A stretch of 23,328 bases of DNA from Basidiobolus meristosporus CBS 931.73 (GCA_002104905.1 MCFE01000967.1:1-23328), one strand, 5' to 3'; counted from the stretch's first letter, positions 8,723 through 19,660 are shown. Program-made: numbers and translations. Notes: a model not told the origin generated them from the sequence alone.

Positions 8723-9943
8723 ATGACGCCTGACTCAGCTCTGCAGCACTCCAGCAAGGAAGCACGTAACCTATTTCAGCGTTACGAGGCATCCAGCCTG
8801 TTTGCGTTTGGTGGAATCGCTTGCATGGCGGCGTCCTTAGTGACCAATCCAATTGATGTGATGAAAGTACGTCTGCAACTAGTAGGAGAGCGGATCCACC
8901 ACCCAATTGCCCCACCAATGATTAACCACTCGTCGTCGCACCCTCACGCTCCACCGCTCACGCGCTCGAACGCTGGCACAATTAATCTCACCAACGCCAA
9001 GGCACCCAGGACTGGTGTTGTTGAGTATTTGAACCGGGCTCGCCTGTTGATGGTTCAGGAGGCAGGGAGCGGCTATGGATTCTTGTATCAAGGGGTGGTT
9101 CCCTCGCTGCTACGTGAAGGAAGCTATTCCACAATCAGGTAAGCGACGGAGTGGTTGCCTTTGCTTCACATTTGATTGACGAGTATTCTGCTCAGAATGG
9201 GATTATACGAACCATTTAAGAATTTGTTGAGTGATTCGGAATCCAAGAACAAACCCCTTCCTTTGTGGAAAAAGATCATTGCTGGTGGTGCAGCCGGCGC
9301 TGTTGGTGCAGCCATTGCTAACCCCACCGACTTGGTGAAAGGTAGGGTGACTTGATGAGACCCTTGTTACAGAGCCAGACTAACCACCTATTAGTCCGGA
9401 TGCAAGTGAAATCCAACGAGGTCAAATACAGGTCCACATGGGACGCATTCGTTCGCATTTATCGCGAGGGAGGCATCCGGGCGCTATACTGTGGGGTCGG
9501 GCCAACCACCCAGCGCGCAGTTCTTTTGACGGCCTCCCAACTTGCCAGCTATGATCAGTCCAAGCAGATCTTATTAAGCTTTGGCTACAGAGGGGACTCG
9601 GTCAATACCCATTTCTTATCTTCTATCATGGCGGGTAAGTAACGAACATGAGTACAATGTACCTTGGCCGCCGTGTAACAATTGCGCGATTTGTTGTATA
9701 GGCTTCATGTGTGCGGTGACCACATCCCCGATCGATCTGGTGAAGTCCAGGATCATGCTTCAAAACGACAAGAAAAAATACCGAGGCGTGATAGACTGCA
9801 TGCTCAAGACTGTCAAGTATGAAGGCTTCTTCGGCTTGTATCGGGGCTTTTTCTTGAACTGGCTTCGAATGGGCCCACACACCATCGTCACCTTCCTGGT
9901 CTTCGAAGAGCTGCGTAGCCTGGTTGGAATCAAGCCTTTGTAA
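8723..9943 (+). CDS. Mitochondrial carrier (SLC25), UCP/dicarboxylate branch
   Basis: Exons are 8,723-9,138, 9,196-9,341, 9,395-9,634 and 9,702-9,943, giving 347 aa. The protein should sit in the inner mitochondrial membrane with six helices and exchange small anions. All three carrier signatures are present: PIDVMK (residues 43-48), PTDLVK (182-187) and PIDLVK (277-282), each followed by the basic residue and Q/M typical of the family. SYSTIRMGLYEP and AAIANPTDLVKVRMQ are characteristic of the UCP, SLC25A14/A30 and dicarboxylate-carrier group. Substrate cannot be fixed from motifs. The first matrix loop has an unusual 40-residue His/Pro/Asn-rich insertion (about 56-97), which makes it longer than the usual 300 aa. 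A TATA box and a close 3' AATAAA support the model. Confidence 0.92.
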
Positions 9944-10378
9944 ATGTCACTTTGGCAAGATGTTTGCCGGCTTTGCAGTGGCCAGCTGCCACACCCATTG
10001 TCAGAATCGATATTGGACCCTGATATTGATGATTTGATTAGCTCCCTTGATGGTGCCTTCATAAAACCACGAAGATCATCGGAAAATAAACGAAAACGGG
10101 GTGGCATATGTACATACCCAATTACCCCCAAAATTCACTGCTGTTTACCAAAACGCGTACCTAACCCTAATCCCAACATTACTTGCTCCAGTATATCTCC
10201 AGTCAACAATGAGTGTGGCAATATCAAATGCGTTCGTTTCGCAGGCTACGAGGCTTTTGGCTCAACGTCGATCCAACCGAAAGGGCAAATAGAAATCAAC
10301 GTGGCCCCCGAGCACACAACCACCAAGCGCACTCAGGATTACGTCAGAAAAGTTCCCGTAGACGCAGGTCCCCGATGA
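9944..10378 (+). CDS. Doubtful 144-codon ORF abutting the carrier stop codon
   Basis: The ATG directly follows the carrier TAA (TAAATG). The first 50 residues look protein-like (MSLWQDVCRLCSGQLP, then DPDIDDLISSLDGAF and a basic RRSSENKRKR stretch), but the rest is compositionally odd. A possible polyadenylation signal at 10,085-10,090 lies inside it. It is probably 3' UTR of the carrier transcript; a short separate gene or first exon is the alternative. No family recognised. Confidence 0.2.
   Translation: MSLWQDVCRLCSGQLPHPLSESILDPDIDDLISSLDGAFIKPRRSSENKRKRGGICTYPITPKIHCCLPKRVPNPNPNITCSSISPVNNECGNIKCVRFAGYEAFGSTSIQPKGQIEINVAPEHTTTKRTQDYVRKVPVDAGPR
10085..10090 (+). terminator. Possible polyadenylation signal of the carrier gene
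   Basis: AATAAA occurs about 140 bp after the carrier stop codon. Confidence 0.35.
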
Positions 10379-10744
10379 ACCGAAATATCAAGGCTCACTT
10401 CTCTCTTGCGCTGCCAGATATTTGGTTTGGAATGTGCAGGTACGTTGGTTGATAGCTTCAGCGTAATTTTTGTGTATTTCGCTGTTATCTCCGAATGCAT
10501 GTTGAGGAACCTTGCGCACATTTAAAACTTATCTACCCCACCCATCTTCACAGCGAGCTTTTAAGCCACTGCTGAGCCCCGCAATATATCTTTGCTTGTC
10601 CAACTGTTAGCACTCATCCTCTCAACTTCTCGCCCTTGCTTAACACATTATCCGCGCCCTTTCTAGCAGCGCCATCGCTCAGATTGCTTCTCGATTTCAC
10701 TAGTACAGTGCCCACTCGTTTCAAGGAAAAAGACAGACACCAAC
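10379..10744 (+). promoter_or_regulatory. 5' flank of the coiled-coil gene
   Basis: This spacer ends in pyrimidine-rich sequence, with TC-rich tracts at 10,610-10,720, typical of fungal promoters without a strong TATA box. AATATATC near 10,582 is the only weak TATA-like string. No gene is visible in it. Confidence 0.4.
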
Positions 10745-12163
10745 ATGACTGAGACCAAGCTCGCGCGTATGTCGTCCTTCGAGTTCTACGCCGTAAGCCA
10801 AGAGATAGACAAGCTCCAGAACGAAAACTTCAAAGTAATCTTTAGGACATCTTTGGTCAACTCTATCACTCGACACTAAACCATTCGACCCGATTTAGCT
10901 ACTTACCCAAATCCAGGAACTTTCCGAATCTAATCAACATCTCTTAGAGCAGAACGGTTACTTCAAGAAAAAATACGCCACCCTAACCCAGGAAGCGGAG
11001 ACGTCACAGAATATGTACTCAAGATTGGAGACCCAGCTATTTACGTACGACAGTCAACTAGAGGAGCTGCGTAAGGAGAACTCGATCTTGCTACGTCGTT
11101 TGAAGGAGATTGAGAAAGAATCGGAGATGGAGAAAACTGAACTGGAGCGGGAGCGACTCTCCGCGTCCGAAAAAATGGCCACACTTCAAACCCAGCTACG
11201 GAAACTGAAGATGCGCTCAGCCCCTCCACCCTCGAGAATTCCTCCCCCCGTGGATTTTCGCAGGGATGAGCTTTCTGTTGATGTGACTGAGGTGGCGAAG
11301 GAAAATACCCTGCTAACGAAGACGGTCAAAAATCAGGAAAGGCTGATTGCCGAGCTACGTGAAGAGATAGATAAGTCTCAGCAGGCTGTACAATCTTCCA
11401 CATCCCGCCTGCAGGAGTGTTCATTACAAATCGCCTCTTTGGAAAATGAAAAGCTGCAGATAAGGGGAGTCAACCAGACCCTTATGGAGGAAAACGAGTC
11501 CTACCAAGTGCTGCTACAAGAGAAGACTATGAGCGGCAAGTTCATGCTAAACCCAATCCTCCAGGTCCCTTGACAGCATACGATAATTGGTTTTAGTAGT
11601 GATTACTAACTAAATGTTTTATATTACATTAGAATCGGAATGCCTTGATAGAAGAAGATGAAGGACTGAGCTCGCTTGCTAGGGAGATCCTTTCCGTACC
11701 TACCTCACCTATCACGCCAGATTTCGACACCACATACACCATCGAGAGGTTGAAAGACGATGTGGGCACTTTTAGAGATGAGAATCGCGTGCTCAAGGAC
11801 GAAAACAAAGCCTTAACCCTATATATTAACAAGATTCTAATCAGAATACTGGAAAGTGGAGGAATGGAAAATGTTCTAAGCTCTGACTACACCACCCCTA
11901 CCCAACCAAAAGAAGATGAGTCCCTGCCAGTAGAGAAGCTTACTGTGCAAACCCGCGTCTCATTAGAAGAGGAGGAATCTTATGAGGGACAAGAGCAGTG
12001 TACCAGAACCAGACGGTCCAACTCGTTAAGTCAAAGCCTCTTGACTACTGGCAACGGAGTGGCAGGCGGTTTTCGCGCCGCTTGGAAACGGATGAGTGTT
12101 GGTACTTGGAAGTCAAGCCCGATAACTTCCCCGAACTGTGACAGCAGTAGCCCCGAAGAATAG
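10745..12163 (+). CDS. Conserved fungal coiled-coil protein, function unknown
   Basis: Exons are 10,745-10,834, 10,917-11,564 and 11,633-12,163, giving 422 aa. Intron 2 has a perfect TACTAAC branch site. Residues 15-130 form a long charged coiled coil. A Pro-rich hinge (RSAPPPSRIPPPV, 131-142) separates it from a second coiled coil (150-235). Then comes NESYQVLLQEKTMSGKFML (223-241) and, after a loop, TYTIERLKDDV...NKALTLYINKILIRIL (280-318). I recall these last two blocks as the conserved core of an uncharacterised fungal protein family, sometimes annotated as M-protein-like. The C-terminus is Ser-rich and basic (RTRRSNSLSQS, WKRMSVGTWKSSP), suggesting phosphorylation. No enzyme motif or membrane segment. 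Likely a structural or scaffold protein. Confidence 0.85.
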
Positions 12164-13541
12164 TTTCTTCAGGAGCCTCCGCTTTTCCCAGCCTCTCGAC
12201 CCCTTGTATTTAATATTTGTACTGTATGACAATGCACGAAAGTTTGCGGTTTCCTGCCGCGGAGAGACACCACCCGTATTTGTATGTATATTCAGTCTCG
12301 TTGTAAAGTTTTGCAAATATAGTAAATTCGAAATCAACAATGTAAAATCGTGGCTGCCACGACACCCAACAAACGCAATATCCACGTTGGAGTTGGGCCC
12401 TCTTTGGGCAGAGCAGTTCTTCTTGCTGCAAAGAAATGTGAACAGATACTCGATTCGAGAAAGAAAAAGGGGAACGAAAGCTCTTTGCACCCATATTAGC
12501 CAAGTGTTACGCCGGGGTAGGCGAGGGTCCTCCAAGCAGTCGGTTCGGCCTTCTTTCATTTCTGAAAAAGGTGGACAACTCATCCCTTGAGCAGTACTTG
12601 ACATCGTTGGAACAGAGCCTAGACCCTGGGCCACGAAGTTGCCAATGTACGATATTGACTGGATCATCAACAATGAGATATCATCTGGAACGTATCTATT
12701 CGCCACCCTGGGTAATTAGCACAATGGCCGATTCGGAGGATTAGGTGCAAAATAGCACATTCAGGATACGATCTGACCCAATTTCTAACTTTGTACACTC
12801 TATTATATTAGCTGGATCCAGGGTCCAATTGGAACCTCGTATCTGGGAAATAGGCACACATGAGATCTATTAAGCAATCACCCGCGTAGCCAATCATCAA
12901 GTGCTCATGAGGACATATGCTTAATCTTATTGTTGATCCAAGCTTCAACACAATTGGGTCATGTCATGAGATTTAATGCTTCATTGCCGTGTTGTTGCTC
13001 TCTAGAATGGTCCCACCACGCATATCTGTTGATTTCTGAGGAATCTATCGGATTCGTGAATACTAAAATCCCAGGTGTTTCAACTCACCCTCTTATCCTT
13101 GCTTGTCTTCACCTGGTGTGCGTTATTGTATCTGGTTGCATGGTGCACTACTTTGTCAGTAGCCCATTTTCTAACCCTCTCCCCAGGCTGCACCCTGTTC
13201 TGTACTTACCTCATAATCATTAAATATTCTATAGGAAAGTAGCGATTAATTGTTTCCATCTTTCCTAGCAACAACATTTGGTTAAGGTTCTATCAGAGCT
13301 CTATTGCCTTTGAGACTGTCTTCCCTACTCCTTGTTACATCACTTTAACGAATCATTCCTACGTTGGAACTTGTCACGACACTTCCTCCTCCTCATCGTT
13401 GGTCCAGTGATAGTGCCTACCTAGTTTACCCACCTTCTCTAATCCTCGCTGGCTTTTATAGATTCGACCTTTCTTGAACCTTCATAGGTTGAGCCTCTCC
13501 TTTCGGTGGCTACTTAAAGATTCGTAGAAAATATAGAGAAA
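12164..13541. other. Intergenic region between coiled-coil and ankyrin genes
   Basis: The first part is the 3' UTR of the coiled-coil gene. At 12,480-12,720 two plus-strand frames look briefly protein-like (one has SFLKKVDNSSLEQYLTSLEQ, the other MYDIDWIINNEISSGTYLF), but neither has a start, a splice pattern or a known motif. From 13,230 to 13,541 the sequence is CT-rich and probably carries the ankyrin-gene promoter. TTTATAG near 13,456 is a weak TATA candidate. Confidence 0.4.
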
Positions 13542-15626
13542 ATGTTAAAAGAACATCTCAATCGGCCCAAACGTGGAAAAGAGCTGTGGAGCAGTATGAA
13601 GAACACTCTCCATTCAAGGGTTCGCAAAACCTCCCTAACCACTGACCCAGAGGTGTTTCCTTCAGACGGAGATGAGTTGAGTATACAGTCCCTTTCTCCC
13701 TCTCCAAATACCGAACGCAGACGTTCCGGTTCCTTCGTAAACAAGCTCAAAGTCTGGATAGGTTCCTCACCAAACAGTCCTAACAACACTCCACCTCAAA
13801 GTGCGAATACGACGCCTACCAAAGGCGGAGTCAACCCAAACAGTTTCAAAGCAGCTAATCTAATACCGTCGGAAACCGAACCTAATCTACTAACCACCTC
13901 CATCGCGGAGCACGAGTCGCTGCAGGAATGCTCAACTCAAGCACTCAGAAACAGAAGCAAAAACTCTCTTACTATAGACACGAGTGAGGCTACTCTGGCC
14001 ACCCTTTCCCCGTCATCCGAATCAGCGCTTTACAGCCCTATATCCGATGATGAGCCGCATTCATTGTGGAATAACATCCATCAGGCGATTGATCGTGGTG
14101 ATCGCACAGCGTTATCAAATATCTTCATCACACGGAATCCCTCGTCTGTGTTACAGGTCCTCCTTACCTTTTCATATTTAAATCACGACAAGATTTATCG
14201 CCACGAGCCGGAGATCATGCAAGACGCCGACGAGTTGCTAGGGAAGTCGGTGGAGAACCTCAACTCTTTGCAAATAGCGTGCATGCTTGGGGATGAGGAG
14301 CTCGGACTTGACATCCTTCAATATGTTGCACACGAGTCCGAGAAGATGGATGCCAAAAAGGTTCTCTACGAGTTCATGTCTAGAGTCTGGGGGGGTGGGA
14401 ACACGGCCCTGCATTTGGCTAGCTTCCTTGGAATGGCGGATCTGGTGAAGAAACTCCTCGACTTGGGCGCCAACACTAACAAACGAAATGATAGAAAGTA
14501 CAAACCGGTCGATTGTGCGGACGATGATGAAACCAGATCCTTGTTCATGAATCTTTATGAAGGTAAATTCCATCCACACCTTCGAGTTCGATGAGCCATC
14601 TCTAATTTCATTTCTCCCAGTGGTTCGATATCCGCTCAAAAGAACGTACTCCGTGGATGAAGCTTATGCTCGCAGGCGACGAGAACAGTCATCCGGCAAG
14701 GCAGCCTCGATGGGCCCCGCAGGAGGCAAAAAACTTGGCCTATCAAGGGAGACGGAAGGAAGCCTCGAAGTCAAAAAACTATCATCCTACCAGCACATCA
14801 AAATCTCCGCAAACTTTAATCACAAGTCTATCAGCAACTCACTTATATCGTCCCCCAGTATGGAAAGTATCGCCGGCGAGTGTGATGGACAGGAGAAACG
14901 TAGAAGCCTTGGGCCCCGGCCCAAGCTGGGGAAGAAGAGTGTGTCGTTTGACCCTTGTACCTTATTGGCTAGTAGCGCGCGTCTCGGTGATCTCAGTGAC
15001 GTCAAGCGAGTGCTGGAGGAAATTCATGTCGATGGCATGACTCCAAACTATCAAACACCACATAGTCTCCTTTCACCTCTACACCTTGCTGCCAGCTACT
15101 GCCATCTGGAAATTTGCCAGTACCTTGTATCCGTTGGAGCGGATGTCAACATCCAGGACGCTGAGGGTTGGACTCCGCTGCATTGTGCAGCAGCAGAAGG
15201 CCACATCAAAATCATACAGTTTCTTCTGGATGTAGATGGGGTCGACATCAACATCCTGAACGAGGATGAGGAGAGCATCGTTGATGTGGCCGAGGAAGAT
15301 ACCATTCGCGATTACTTGGAAGGTAACCGACCTGACTGACCTACCAGACTGTTGCTATGTACCTATTTGAACCAAATCAGTAACTATTTCTCTTAACGCC
15401 CACAGAGCAACTTCGGCACAGAGACACGGCATCGACCCGCACAGACTTTTCCCACAGCACTGATGCGGAGTATGAGCAAGAGAAAGACCGTGTCAGTGAT
15501 CGCTCCAGTGCTAGCGAGAACCGATACACTGGAGCCCGAGCCCCATACTCCTTGACAAAATCCAGCCTTCAGAGGAATCGGCTCGGCTACATGGTGAAAT
15601 CCAGCGAAGTGGCATCGCATGGTTAA
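13542..15626 (+). CDS. Ankyrin-repeat protein, probable MYPT-like PP1 targeting subunit
   Basis: Exons are 13,542-14,562, 14,621-15,322 and 15,406-15,626, giving 647 aa. The N-terminal 170 residues are Ser/Pro-rich and basic, with likely kinase sites (RRRSGSF). Residues 175-340 hold a first ankyrin block (NTALHLASFLGMADLVKKLL, DLGANTNKRND). After a Ser/Lys linker comes KKSVSF (445-450), which fits the RVxF motif for binding the PP1 catalytic subunit. It is followed by LLASSARLGDLSDVKRVL, SPLHLAASYCHLEI, EGWTPLHCAAAEGHIKIIQFL (as two repeats) and VDVAEEDTIRDYLE. The order RVxF, ankyrins, EGWTPLHAAA, then DxAEE is that of animal MYPT/PPP1R12-R16 proteins. Expected role: directing PP1 to substrates. 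PP1 binding is inferred, not shown. The tail (575-647) is Ser/Arg-rich. Confidence 0.82.
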
Positions 15627-16645
15627 CGCTGGGACTCGTTGTGGCGTGGCCAGGGGACTCCATCACCCGAGTTAGCGTATGAATAGCCTTGGCACTGAAT
15701 TTTGAGCCATCTCTTCATTCAACCCATGGAGACCAGTTCATGTAGCAGCCTCTGGTGCATACATTATTTTAAACATACCTCACGAGATCCCTCCCTTTCC
15801 AGCACAATGCTCTACTCTGCCTTGATTTCCATTTTTATCCAACGACTTCACATGTGTATATTCCCCATATGGGTCACCATTCACCCTTTCTGAATCCACC
15901 TCTTCGAGATTCATCAATAACAATTCATATCCACTCTTGGTGTGTTCAGCCATTGGAAAAGTACCATGGATGACCCAGACTGGCTCAAATTCGGACTTGG
16001 ATAATTATTGAAAAACTCTCATTAAACACCTATTCAGTAACGACTCCCAACGGAGCATCATGTTGACGTCATCAGCACCAACCTCGAGAAATGTTGGGTT
16101 TCTATCAGCACTCAGCTTAATCCATCTCCCATATCCACCAAGTCTCTGCCATGACGGGATACACCTATAACCTACGCTAAGATCCTTTTTCTGCTGCGTC
16201 GTTACTTCAGCACATGGCTTGCTCGGCGGGATTTCCCGGTGTTACAGATGTGGTTTGCATTCCAAGGAGGCGAATTCCAATCCGATACCTTGGGCACGAT
16301 GATTGGCTGACAACCCAGAAACAGTCATCGAACCGAGACAATCTGGATATACCAAGCACAGCTAGCCCAACATCAGATATGATTTGGAAGAAAGTGGGTG
16401 GGACACCTGATCAACAACCGTCGTTCCCCATCACAACGCGGACTGTCAAACTTTGCGTCAGAAAACCAGGGTTCAAGTTAGTCGGTGGTGTACAAGGTGC
16501 AATGGCGATCGAATGTCAGGTATATGATGGTTTATTTGGCAAGTACATTTCATGATTTGTGGTATTCAACATTTGGTATAGATACAGGGGCATGAGGTGA
16601 ATCGGTTGTCGGGGTTTCGATGGGTTTGCAAAATACAGAATGAAG
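15627..16645. other. Convergent intergenic region between ankyrin and cysteine-rich genes
   Basis: The CT-rich part after the ankyrin stop looks like 3' UTR. A plus-strand open frame at 16,214-16,555 (113 codons) has no motif and no supported start context; I treat it as chance. An 8-bp CRE/ATF-type palindrome TGACGTCA lies at 16,064-16,071, but no gene start is near it. Confidence 0.4.
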
Positions 16646-17279
16646 TTACATGACAGACACTGAAACGTCGCATTGGTTACACAAACACCAGGCGGATGCG
16701 GTGGTACGCCCGGAAGCATCCTTGCTTGGGTAACAGTCCTCAGACCAACGATGAATCTTGGCGGATGCAGTTTGGCACAGTCCAGCACAGCGCTAATATG
16801 GATTTCATTAGTCTACTATCTACCAATTAGTAGGGAAGTTTGATCTTACAGGTCGGTGTTGCTGGCAGTATGCATTGACGTCGCCATCCTGAATGACCAG
16901 GCTGGTGATGGAAGCCTTGGTAGTCTTGGCGGTGGGGATGTCCTTCGTGGAGAGCTCGGTGAAGTCCTGCCCATCACCACACTTGCATTGCAGATTCAAG
17001 GTGGTGGTGTTCGGCTGCTGATCACAGGTCAACTTTCCAATCGGGGCGTTTCTGATATTACCACAATTCGATCCACAATTCAATCTAAATAAAGTTTTGT
17101 GAGTAGCTGTCACAGTGCTAGGAAGTAGCTGTTCCTTACTTGTAGATGTAGCAGTAGACGGAGGCAGCGTTGGCATCGGTGGTGATTTGGTAAATCTTCT
17201 CTTGTGGGCCAGCAGGAGCAGCAAAGGCATTTGTAGCACACAGGGTCAATCCAAGGAGAGATAGAATAGCTTGTTTCAT
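16646..17279 (-). CDS. Small secreted cysteine-rich protein
   Basis: Minus-strand exons are 17,279-17,140, 17,084-16,850 and 16,792-16,646, giving 173 aa. Residues 1-20 are a clear signal peptide (MKQAILSLLGLTLCATNAFA, cleavage before APAG). The mature part has 13 cysteines at 43, 50, 54, 67, 80, 82, 120, 127, 131, 145, 161, 163 and 166, in motifs such as NCGSNC, LQCKC, RCAGLC and AWCLCNQC, so a disulfide-stabilised extracellular fold is likely. Without removal of intron 2 the protein would end nine residues later (VRSNFPTNW) and lose six cysteines, so splicing is favoured. There is no known enzymatic motif. A cell-wall, adhesion or effector-like role is possible but not shown. A TATA box lies about 52 bp upstream. 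Confidence 0.8.
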
Positions 17280-17330
17280 GGTAGTCGGTTTGTTGAGAGT
17301 AAATTGATGTTTCTGCTTCGGATCATCCGC

Positions 17331-17338
17331 TATTTATA
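17331..17338 (-). promoter_or_regulatory. TATA box of the cysteine-rich protein gene
   Basis: On the minus strand TATAAATA lies about 52 bp upstream of the ATG at 17,279, a good core-promoter position and support for the chosen start. Confidence 0.6.
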
Positions 17339-19660
17339 CAATTGTGAGTGTGGAGATACCGCCGAGTTTTCTAGGATACCTTCGATGGGCCACGAATGGA
17401 TCGAAAGTGAATCACTTGATTGTTTTCCATTCGCTAATGATCATAGACCTGATGTAATGCTTAAAATAAAATTGGCATATTAAGTGTTAGTAGTTCTTAA
17501 TTCGATCCACCATCCTTTCCATAAACAAATGTCAAGCCATTGCAACAGTCAAGGCGATTCGCCCACCTAAAATAGACCGAGCTATTTGTCACCTAGGTCA
17601 ATAGAGGACAGCTGGTAGCAGGCTCCTATTGTTGGGCTTGGCCAGGAGTTTCTATGAATCAAGATTCATCTGAGACCTAGAGCATCATTTCCTATTTCAC
17701 ACATAATGGCCTATTCATGGAAACGGTGCATATGTAAATCGACGTTCGGGGTAAATTCCAGGGCGATTTGGGCACAACAATCAGCCTCGACATAAACGTC
17801 GGCCTTGCTAATCGTGACTTGGAATTTTGACAAGAACAAAAATATGATACAGTATGCTCAGTGGCGCACCAGTCACATGCATACTCTTCAATCCAAAAAA
17901 ATTTCACACTTACTTTCAACAGCCCCAATTGGCCAAGGGCACTACCGTTTCTTCGCCAAAACTGGCTGTTCTAATCCCAATCTTCCTTCCGATCGCGATC
18001 AGAAAACACATTAGGCAAATGTCGAATTGGCTTTTTGGTAGAGGATTGGATGTTGGATCTAATCAAGGGTTCAGTGGATACGAGGCGGGTCGCACAGATG
18101 AATCATCCTGGAACGTAGGGGACAAGGGCCAAGAACGTTGATTCCATCGAGGAGCTCACTCGAAGACTTGGGAAGTAGCCTTTTTCGGTGTCGATAGGAC
18201 CAAAGCCCAAGGTGCGAGTGCTGTGGTACCCACCCTCACACCTGTGACACATGATAAGAAAATCCCGTTGCATATCTCTCGCATCATACGTTTGTGGCGG
18301 TTTACCATCAAATGCCGTTCAAATAAGCCATAACCTTGTGAGTGGAACACAATCCCCCCTATGCCAGAATGAAGGACTTTACGTCATATTGTCACTTTGC
18401 ATTCCAAGTCTCAAGAATTGAAACTAATGAAAGTACAAGTAGCCTTGAACTGGCGCGATGAACATATCGGATAGCCTTCATCACTCACATTGATTGGAAG
18501 GAGGTAAGAAGAGGGGCACAGTGTTTGCTTGGAATTGTTTCGCTTCGGTCAATATAGAAATACGCCACATGTTTGCTGAGCGAGGTCCATCTGATTGGAT
18601 AGGCACTGGATTTTTGTCAGTCATGACCATTGTTCCACTATGTCGGTCAGGATTTTCTTATCCCGCTTCAGTCATTTTGCAAAACCGCTCTCTGCAATGG
18701 GATTATAATATGTGTTGGTAATACAGAGTACAGTAGCCTCCCAATAAGCCCTGGATGTCTGATAATTCGGCCATTGGATGGAAAACATCTCAAACCATTC
18801 AGAAATCCCTGAGGTCACGAAATACCATTGCCAGACGCTCCAGGATTGGACGGTTTCACCTCTAACCGTAAGCCACAATTGTCTGAACGTCAGGCTCAAG
18901 GGGTTGCTGACCGCTTGATTCCCCCTACGGATCTCTGGGAATCTCCGAGGGAACCAAGCACACCCCGGGCTTAGCAGGTGATTTCTCCAGATGTTGACGG
19001 ACTCCATGGTAAACCAATGCTGCACTGAATACCGCGTGGTTCATCAACATTACCGCATATCACCACTAAGCCAGGTCTGGAAATCGTCCTGCACATAGCA
19101 CCGGGAGGGAGGTTCGATCTCCCTGGATTTTCCCTTGACTCCTTCATGGAGACGTCGCTAATCCGACCTTGGCACTTAGGCGTAGCAGTGGGTCGACCTG
19201 CGGATTTTCAAATATACTCACGCTTTACTCCAAATCAATAGGGACAAAACCCGTTTTTGTGCGGTCCAGACAAATACCACTTGGCTACCTACGGGATCGG
19301 CTATCACTGCATAGAATCAGGCCAACGATTAGAGTGGTGGGCCGTTGTGCTGGATGTTGAATAGAGATCCCTACTTGGGCTACCAAACGCTCAGCACCAA
19401 TCGATCCAGGATCCATTTAGGTAATGCACGCAAGGGATTCACAACCATCTCTGTTGCTTAAAATTAGTCTCTGCATCTGGTGAATCGCGAACAAATCGAA
19501 CAATGGGAACTGTGCTTATGAAGAAAAGAGATTTGGCAGATTGTACAATCCTCCTCATGGATGTGCAACAAAATCGAATTCCTCCGAAGCCGGACGAGCT
19601 GGAGCGAGTACTACGAAATCCTCCCTCCATTATTCATCTGGCAAACGCTACGGTCCGCCG
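17339..19660. other. Long intergenic region without a supported gene
   Basis: About 2.3 kb lie between two promoters, so the cysteine-rich gene and the chitin deacetylase are divergent. Short open frames on both strands show no motif, apart from a weak integrase-like stretch near 18,620-18,850. CpG content is normal. A 13-cysteine/histidine-rich minus frame near 19,460-19,612 (HEEDCTIC...CSIC) overlaps the deacetylase promoter and is probably chance. Confidence 0.45.
18600..18850 (-). pseudogene. Possible eroded retrotransposon integrase fragment
   Basis: One minus frame reads FVTSGISEWFEMF..., YQTSRAYWEATVL, then TNTYYNPIAESGFAK, a stop, and LKRDKKILTDIVEQWS. The spacing resembles the VTDxGxEF...AYHPxxNGxxERxHKPI...AL part of Ty3/gypsy integrases, but key residues are changed and no neighbouring domain is recognisable. 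Unlike the left block this stretch keeps CpGs. Low confidence. Confidence 0.25.

Noticed and set aside
12113-12706. 197-codon minus-strand ORF antisense to the end of the coiled-coil gene
   Set aside because: No recognisable domain; it overlaps the coding end and 3' UTR of a better supported gene, and its composition looks like chance.
13400-13475. A-box/B-box-like strings (TGGTCCAGTGATAGTGC and GATTCGACC)
   Set aside because: No cloverleaf pairing could be formed between them, and the region looks like a pyrimidine-rich promoter.
16064-16071. CRE/ATF palindrome TGACGTCA as a regulatory site
   Set aside because: It is over 1 kb from any gene start and on the 3' side of both neighbours, so no regulated gene can be named.
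16214-16555. 113-codon plus-strand ORF
   Set aside because: No motif, no promoter and no splice logic, and it lies in the 3' region shared by two convergent genes.
19105-19130. tRNA-like T-arm (GGGAG-GTTCGAT-CTCCC)
   Set aside because: The hairpin is perfect but the loop is not in the standard register, and no D-arm, anticodon arm or acceptor stem could be placed upstream.
19460-19612. Cys/His-rich minus-strand frame (HEEDCTIC...CSIC)
   Set aside because: It is very short, lacks a good start, and lies in the deacetylase promoter; the zinc-like pattern cannot be told from chance.
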